Source: SHZL01 sp963708905 (GTDB lineage Bacteria > Pseudomonadota > Gammaproteobacteria > Xanthomonadales > SZUA-36). From it: a stretch of 64,000 bases of DNA. Within the stretch, counting starts at the first letter, position 1, and every line of letters begins with the position of its first letter. The notes beneath the pieces were generated by a model. The model was not told where the DNA came from. It searched no databases and saw nothing but the letters and a program-made list of their open reading frames with translations. The DNA lies in the NCBI GenBank assembly GCA_963708905.1, contig CAVPUV010000081.1:198269-262268 (forward strand). The letters are read 5' to 3'. Below, piece by piece: positions 59,675 to 64,000 of this stretch. Position numbers and translations under genes: made by a program.

Positions 59675-59860
59675 TCATTCCCGCTTTTTATTGACTTCCA
59701 TATACCTTCGCAACAGGCGGTTGATTTGCGTTTGATAACCTTTGCCCCGGCTGCGAAACCACTTCAAAACGTCGTTATCAATGCGGATCGTGACGGGTTG
59801 TTTGATGGGTGGACGCCATTCCGCATCGCGAAAGAATGCTTCATCCAGCTCCTTCTCACG
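59675..59860 (-). pseudogene. BrnA-like antitoxin relic
   Basis: Reverse reading LDEAFFRDAEWRPPIKQPVT then IRIDNDVLKWFRSRGKGYQT and QINRLLRRYMEVNKK, stop at 59675. This is the complete C-terminal part of a BrnA-type antitoxin (ribbon-helix-helix), but the reading is closed by a stop at 59861, so no start remains. No BrnT partner is beside it. Surroundings (59627-60084) contain nothing else supported. Confidence 0.6.
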
Positions 59861-60084
59861 TCATCCCGGCCACTTCGTCAACCTGGCCCACGAATCGGGA
59901 TCAGCAAAGGTCTTCTAGCCTGACTGGAGTCCGGCTCTGTTTAACGGGAGAATTTCTTACTCTTTCCGCTGCGACTTTCCTTCGTTACGTTTACATCAAG
60001 CCAACTACAATACCGGTTCGCGCTCGCCAGCGGGACTCCAATGCACCAAACCCCAACAAGCTTCAAGAAAGGTAACTTCCGGCC

Positions 60085-60116
60085 TTGAGAAATCCGTGGT
60101 TAACATATATATTAAC
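60085..60116 (+). promoter_or_regulatory. Promoter/palindrome of the RelE-like/Xre pair
   Basis: -35 TTGAGA (60085-60090), 17-base spacer, -10 TATATT (60108-60113). The -10 lies in GTTAACATATATATTAAC (60099-60116), an almost perfect palindrome that fits an autorepressor operator. The start codon GTG 60119 is where transcription should begin, so the mRNA would be leaderless. Confidence 0.6.
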
Positions 60117-60118
60117 TC

Positions 60119-60523
60119 GTGAAATACAGCTCGATCCATGAATTTGCCGATCTGAAGGGCAGCAAACGCCGGGTAATTCATGCACCTGGTGCACTGAATT
60201 CATGGGAGGTGGCGGCATCGAGGCTCTCGTCCAGAAAGGCCGCTGAGATCGAGGGCTTCCTGATCGGGTTGTTTGACGCCTGGATCTATGGCCAACGGCT
60301 GCACGGGGGATGGGCAGCACCGGAGGGTGATTTGGATCGAAATACGAAGTTCTATGCTATCAAGCGCATACCAGTCAGGGCCTATTTCCGGTACTCGGTG
60401 ATCCACGACAACACCATTGTAATCAGCCACTACGTCGTCAAGAAGTGGAACAACTTGCGAGCCAAAGACATTGCACGGGTCAGGGCCAATTGGCAGGCCG
60501 AAAAAGCCGGAGTTCGAAAATGA
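60119..60523 (+). CDS. RelE/HigB-like type II toxin
   Basis: 134 residues. The middle and C-terminal part (GFLIGLFDAWIYGQRLHGGW, KFYAIKRIPVRAYFRYSVIH) has the basic, beta-rich character of RelE/HigB ribosome-dependent RNases. The adjacent downstream helix-turn-helix gene, overlapping by 4 bases, is the expected antitoxin (reverse order, toxin first, as in higBA). Catalytic residues cannot be pinned without alignment. Start GTG 60119; no ribosome site, consistent with a leaderless message. Confidence 0.72.
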   Translation: MKYSSIHEFADLKGSKRRVIHAPGALNSWEVAASRLSSRKAAEIEGFLIGLFDAWIYGQRLHGGWAAPEGDLDRNTKFYAIKRIPVRAYFRYSVIHDNTIVISHYVVKKWNNLRAKDIARVRANWQAEKAGVRK

Positions 60524-60903
60524 AAGTGTTGGCGAAAAGAGAAGCAAAAGACAGGCGGCGTGACCTGGCCAGAGGTGCCTATCTGTTCCGGGTAACGGAA
60601 GATATCCTGGTCGCGATGGAGGACCTCGGCATCAGCAAAGCCGAGCTGGCGAACAGACTGGGTAAGAGCAAGGCTCGTATCAGCCAGCTGCTGGGCGGCA
60701 ATTCCAACATGACCATCGGAACACTGTCGGACATCGCTTTTGAGCTTGGCCTGACACTCGGCAAGACCTTCAGGGAATACTCGCCGCAGCGCTATCGAAT
60801 CGAGAACCAGCCGTCCGGAGACGAGCACACGGTCGGTTCTGACTTTGCCGTCAGTTCGATCCGGAACGTGCGGGGACCAGCGCGAAGTCAGGGAAAGGAT
60901 TGA
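60520..60903 (+). CDS. Xre-type HTH antitoxin
   Basis: 127 residues. Residues 25-75 hold a lambda-repressor-like helix-turn-helix: LVAMEDLGISKAELANRLGK and KARISQLLGGNSNMTIGTLS. Overlaps the toxin gene by 4 bases (ATGA). Probably represses the palindromic promoter at 60085-60116. The C-terminal 40 residues are polar and variable. Confidence 0.87.
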   Translation: MKVLAKREAKDRRRDLARGAYLFRVTEDILVAMEDLGISKAELANRLGKSKARISQLLGGNSNMTIGTLSDIAFELGLTLGKTFREYSPQRYRIENQPSGDEHTVGSDFAVSSIRNVRGPARSQGKD

Positions 60904-61061
60904 TCAGCTGCTTTCCGCAGCCCGCTGGTCGGTCTGCAACATGGGTCAGCAAACCCCGCTCTCACGCAACCCAGGCAATTGTCACCCCCCCCGCCCTACA
61001 CTGAACAACAGCACCCGCTGCAATGGGCTAACAATCGCTGCGATGACAGCAACCAGCACCC

Positions 61062-61334
61062 TCAGAGTTTGTACGCCCCTATTTCTTCACGCACGACACG
61101 CCGAAGGGTTTCTTCCGTGATCGGCTGTTGGGTCAAACAATTTCGCAAGGCAGAATTGATCAGTGTTTGATAACCAACCCCCTGCGACTCAGCCTGCTGG
61201 CGAAACGCTTCAAGCACAAGGTTATCCAGCATGATGGTGATACGGGTTTTACCCGTGGCCTCGGCCTGGAGTTTTGCCAGGTGGGGAACATCCTTCGCCC
61301 GCCGGGCTTTTGAAAAGTCATATTCTTTACGCAT
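61062..61334 (-). CDS. brnA: BrnA antitoxin
   Basis: 90 residues. KTRITIMLDNLVLEAFRQQA and ESQGVGYQTLINSALRNCLT are the ribbon-helix-helix of BrnA antitoxins; the start MRKEYDFSKARRAKDVPHL is the usual N-terminal arm. It represses its own promoter with BrnT. Overlaps the toxin gene by 8 bases. Confidence 0.9.
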   Translation of the reverse strand: MRKEYDFSKARRAKDVPHLAKLQAEATGKTRITIMLDNLVLEAFRQQAESQGVGYQTLINSALRNCLTQQPITEETLRRVVREEIGAYKL

Positions 61335-61590
61335 AGTGTTCTGCCTCCCGTCGACTGGATTTACGAGCTGAAATAATCCGGATTCGATCGCGCCTCAAGG
61401 TGTAAATGACAGTCACCAGGCGCAAGCGATCGCTCATTCCAACCATCACCCATCGCCTTTCGTCTTTCGAATCCGGGTCTTCGAGACACAGTGCCATCGG
61501 ATCGAAAAGGGCGGTCACGGCTTCATCGAAAGAGACACCGTGTTTGTGCAAGTTGGACCTTGCCTTCCTTGGGTCAAACTCGATATTCAC
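61327..61590 (-). CDS. brnT: BrnT ribonuclease toxin
   Basis: 87 residues. MNIEFDPRKARSNLHKHGVS and FDEAVTALFDPMALCLEDPD open the family fold; RWVMVGMSDRLRLVTVIYTL and DRIRIISARKSSRREAEHYA close it, the latter being the BrnT signature (RIISAR..). RelE-like ribonuclease that blocks translation. Start is GTG 61590 (MNIEFD). Confidence 0.93.
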   Translation of the reverse strand: MNIEFDPRKARSNLHKHGVSFDEAVTALFDPMALCLEDPDSKDERRWVMVGMSDRLRLVTVIYTLRRDRIRIISARKSSRREAEHYA

Positions 61591-61595
61591 GTGTG

Positions 61596-61609
61596 ATTAT
61601 ACATATAAT
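61596..61609 (-). promoter_or_regulatory. -10 and palindrome of brnTA
   Basis: ATTATA-CA-TATAAT palindrome; reading leftward the half nearest the gene gives TATAAT, 6 bases before the GTG start at 61590. As at 60085, transcription would start at or next to the start codon. The palindrome is a probable BrnA operator. Confidence 0.55.
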
Positions 61610-61777
61610 ATATGCATTCCGAAAGCATAGGGATCGGGGTGAAAGAAAAGTGCTCTCAGAATATGAGATTCTTGACCGCAATAACTGTGGACAATCCCGG
61701 CGTCTGTTTGTAGGAATTGCCCCCTCGTCACCCCAGCCTCTTCTCAAGTCGTCCCGGCCGCCATTCCCGTCGCTCCA

Positions 61778-61850
61778 GACCAGCACAACCAAACCTTCCG
61801 TCATTCCAGACCAGTACAACCAAACCTTCCGTCATTCCAGACCGGCGAAG
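61778..61850. repeat. Two-copy tandem repeat of about 33 bp
   Basis: Unit reads CACAACCAAACCTTCCGTCA then TTCCAGACCAG, twice, with a T/C change, followed by a partial third copy (TTCCAGACCGG). Found in the gap between divergent brnT and the small-protein gene. Otherwise 61610-61971 has no supported gene. Confidence 0.55.
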
Positions 61851-61971
61851 CCGCGTCTGGAATCCAGCAAACCCCGCTCTCAAGCAACCCGATCAATTGC
61901 CATCCCCCTCTCCCCGTCCTACACTGAGGCACAGCCAAACGCCGCAACAAAAACAACGGCATCAAGGGGCC

Positions 61972-62389
61972 ATGCGAAAGAATTCAAAAATCAAGTGGGA
62001 GCTTTCCGCGCTCCTGGGCGCCACCATCATCGGCGGTGCCTGGTTTTTTCTCGCCGCGCGCGACACTCCACCACCGCAACCTGAGCCGGCCACCACCTGG
62101 CAAACCCTCACCCCAAGCCCTGGCCAGCCCAGCGGCAGCGCAAAATCCGTGCCGGACGTTTCCGCGGCAACGTCCCCTCACCGCGGCAGCGCCATCATCC
62201 GGTGCACCGACCCCGAGGTGGGAGAATTCTTCACCAACGCCACCACCTGCGATGCCGCCGACCTCAGCAACCGGTCTGTCCTACTCAGCCCCACTGGCCA
62301 CCACCCCCAACCGGGACAAGTACAGCGGACAGGACTACGTGCCCCCGGCACAGCAAGCCGTCAATAGCCGTGCCGAAGACAACAACTAA
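61972..62389 (+). pseudogene. Small membrane-anchored protein, probable frameshift
   Basis: From ATG 61972, MRKNSKIKWELSALLGATII leads into a single membrane helix (LLGATIIGGAWFFLA) and a Pro/Ser/Thr-rich periplasmic stretch. A conserved-looking block CTDPEVGEFFTNATTCDAAD (~res 77-96) is followed in a +1 frame by LSYSAPLATTPNRDKYSGQD and YVPPAQQAVNSRAEDNN, stop at 62389. The original frame ends sooner at 62367 in unlikely sequence. An extra T near 62274 would explain it. Family not recognised with certainty. Confidence 0.55.
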
Positions 62390-62473
62390 TCCATTCATCT
62401 GCAATCTTGCACATCTGCCACAGCCAAGGCTGAATGCCTCGTGCGACTTTTCGGTAGCGAAGGTAATTAAGGA

Positions 62474-63247
62474 ATGAGCCGCCGATCCACCATTTTTGAT
62501 GACGTCATGCGCATGCCATGGCCAGTGGGCGTTGTCGCTGCGATAGTGGTGTTCATCGTTCAGCAAGTGATTTTGGCCATTGAGCCACAAAGCATGGCTG
62601 GTTACGCATTCAAAACACCCGTCAAAATGGTGGGCTACTTCATGATCACCATGTTCTTGCTGGCGTCATTCTTTTCATTCCTCAAACAGGTAATCCGAGC
62701 CAAGCGCTTTGGCAACACGAAGTCCCTGGCAGACATCCGCAGCCTCACTTGGCGCCAATTCGAATCCTTCACCGCCGAAGCCTACAAGCGCCAGGGCTAC
62801 TCGGTCATCGAGACCCCTGAAGGCCCGGACAATGGTGTGGACCTGGTGTTGCGAAAAGACGGCGAAAAAACCTATGTGCAATGCAAGCATTGGAAAGCCA
62901 GCAGCGTAGGCGTGGAAAAGATTCGGGAATTACTGGGTTCAATGACGGCTGGCGGAGCGCATAATGGCATTTTCGTAACCAGCGGGCAGTACACGACACC
63001 TGCCAGAGAATTTGCGCGTGGATGTGGTATCGAGCTGGTGGACGGCAACCTACTTGCGGCTTTGATTGGAGATTTGATGGGTGAGCAGAATGCTTCTCCT
63101 TCTGACCACGCAACGACCTTGGGTCCTGCCTGCCCGATTTGCAGTTCGCCGATGGTGAAGCGGGTTGCAAAACGAGGGACAAATCGAGGGGCCAAATTCT
63201 GGGGCTGCTCGAAGTATCCCGAATGTCACGGTACGAGGCAGATGTAG
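62474..63247 (+). CDS. Membrane-anchored Mrr-like restriction endonuclease with zinc ribbon
   Basis: 257 residues. Two membrane helices at ~res 16-35 and 50-72. The Mrr catalytic core follows: FESFTAEAYKRQGYSVIET, then PDNGVDLVLRKDGEKTYVQC and KHWK, giving D-x(n)-Q-x-K of a PD-(D/E)xK nuclease. C-terminal topoisomerase-like zinc ribbon CPICSSPMVKR...FWGCSKYPECHG. Such nucleases cut modified DNA or take part in mobile-element defence. The membrane anchor places the nuclease at the inner-membrane face. Next gene is an HNH endonuclease, 20 bases on. Confidence 0.88.
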   Translation: MSRRSTIFDDVMRMPWPVGVVAAIVVFIVQQVILAIEPQSMAGYAFKTPVKMVGYFMITMFLLASFFSFLKQVIRAKRFGNTKSLADIRSLTWRQFESFTAEAYKRQGYSVIETPEGPDNGVDLVLRKDGEKTYVQCKHWKASSVGVEKIRELLGSMTAGGAHNGIFVTSGQYTTPAREFARGCGIELVDGNLLAALIGDLMGEQNASPSDHATTLGPACPICSSPMVKRVAKRGTNRGAKFWGCSKYPECHGTRQM

Positions 63248-63267
63248 TTAAGTGAGAAGAATAAGGA

Positions 63268-64000
63268 TTGTCAGACTTGCACTTTAGGAAGTTAGCTTTT
63301 GAATGGTTGCATTCTCAAGTAACCATTCATGGCGATGTATTGCCAAGAATTTTACTTCAAGAGGGATTCGATTTAGAAGGAATTCGCGTGCCGTTACTGG
63401 GGCCTCAAGGGATTTTCAAGCCGAGAATTTTCGAACTTCCGCTCAGTATTACGTCAATCCCAAACGGCCCATACGACGACGGCTATTCATCCAATGGACA
63501 ACTGCTTTACAAGTATCGTGGCATGGATCCAAATCACCACGAAAACGTCGGACTGCGAACAGCCATGCACAGTCAGACGCCGTTGGTATATTTTTTTCGC
63601 GTTGTACCTGGCAAGTATCTGGTCGAATTCCCTGTCTTCATTGTTGGGGATAACCCGGCAAATCTAACCTTCAACATTCAAGTCGATGACAAGCTTTCTT
63701 TAGAAAAAATAAAGTTTGAAGGTGAACAAGTTGAAGATGAAGGCACAGAAGAAATTCGCAGACGCTACATCACCGCCCTCGTTCGCCAAAGAGTTCATCA
63801 AAAGACCTTTCGTGAAAGGGTACTGAAGGCATACATGAACCAATGTGCATTATGTAACTTGCGCCATGAAGAGCTTTTGGATGCTGCCCACATCGTCCCA
63901 GACAGTGATCCCAAAGGAGTGGCTTCGGTAAACAATGGATTGGCCTTGTGTAAAATTCATCACGCTGCGTTTGATTGCATGTTTATCGGCATTAGACCGG
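63268..64000 (+). CDS. HNH restriction-type endonuclease, 3' end cut by window
   Basis: At least 244 residues visible. The C-terminal part has VLKAYMNQCALCNLRHEELL, DAAHIVPDSDPKGVASVNNG and LALCKIHHAAFD: an HNH nuclease with a CxxC zinc knuckle and the A-H-I-V-P core typical of restriction HNH enzymes. The N-terminal 150 residues (GPQGIFKPRIFELPLSITSI, KYRGMDPNHHENVGLRTAMH) form a separate domain found in such enzymes that probably reads the DNA. The frame opens after TAA 63262; TTG 63268 is the first possible start. Directly behind the Mrr gene, so the two probably act as one defence locus. Confidence 0.85.
   Translation, partial: MSDLHFRKLAFEWLHSQVTIHGDVLPRILLQEGFDLEGIRVPLLGPQGIFKPRIFELPLSITSIPNGPYDDGYSSNGQLLYKYRGMDPNHHENVGLRTAMHSQTPLVYFFRVVPGKYLVEFPVFIVGDNPANLTFNIQVDDKLSLEKIKFEGEQVEDEGTEEIRRRYITALVRQRVHQKTFRERVLKAYMNQCALCNLRHEELLDAAHIVPDSDPKGVASVNNGLALCKIHHAAFDCMFIGIRP

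Noticed and set aside
61778..61850. CRISPR-like repeat
   Set aside because: Only two adjacent units without spacers and no cas genes; a simple tandem duplication.

Overview
The window reads as chromosome of a GC-rich gammaproteobacterium. Evidence is the housekeeping block mutY-yggX / ftsY | rsmD - coaD - yfhL, a RapA homologue, a homospermidine synthase and many secreted peptidases of a free-living heterotroph. I cannot place it below class. No rRNA operon, CRISPR array or intact transposase is present; there is one tRNA gene (Phe).

Layout. 1-9 kb: sensor kinase cut by the left edge, rapA broken by two frameshifts, homospermidine synthase and a GT2/GT39-type glycosyltransferase pair. 9-12.7 kb: mobile-looking segment with a DUF222-HNH endonuclease between 38-bp repeats, then an integron-type gene cassette with a convincing attC site, a second attC-like hairpin, a decayed addiction-module gene and a BrnT/BrnA-like pair; no integrase is visible. 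12.8-36.6 kb: mostly chromosomal metabolism and envelope genes (cupin, VTT, VOC, RRM protein with a pseudoknot-like leader, patatin, GT9, S9 peptidase, LMW-phosphatase plus fructosamine kinase, CheY-metallo-beta-lactamase fusion, RquA-like protein behind a perfect FNR box, TPR protein, M20 peptidase, P450, LD-transpeptidase). Scattered among them are gene relics that keep both ends but have lost the middle (DEAD helicase, redoxin, GH2, S9 peptidase, acetamidase).

36.9-50.2 kb: a decayed genomic-island array at tRNA-Phe. The intact tRNA (50115-50190) is followed by an integrase stub, and copies of the tRNA 3' end recur at 46635, 41022 and 38597, each interrupted by a 53-bp double-hairpin repeat. 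Cargo comprises a 876-residue 2OG-Fe(II) oxygenase, two Fic proteins (one with a degenerate active site), an HsdR relic, a DUF6090 membrane protein, and in the outermost segment a YSC84 protein, a methyltransferase and a Sel1 protein. A third Fic gene lies just outside the outermost copy.

50.3-59.6 kb: Xre-RES toxin-antitoxin, then the conserved chromosomal block and two secreted/periplasmic hydrolases (gamma-glutamyltransferase, M20 amidohydrolase). 59.6-64 kb: second accessory zone with a BrnA relic, a RelE-like/Xre pair, BrnT/BrnA, a frameshifted small membrane-anchored protein, a membrane-anchored Mrr nuclease and an HNH endonuclease cut by the right edge. Toxin-antitoxin and nuclease genes concentrate in the three accessory zones; central metabolism lies between them.
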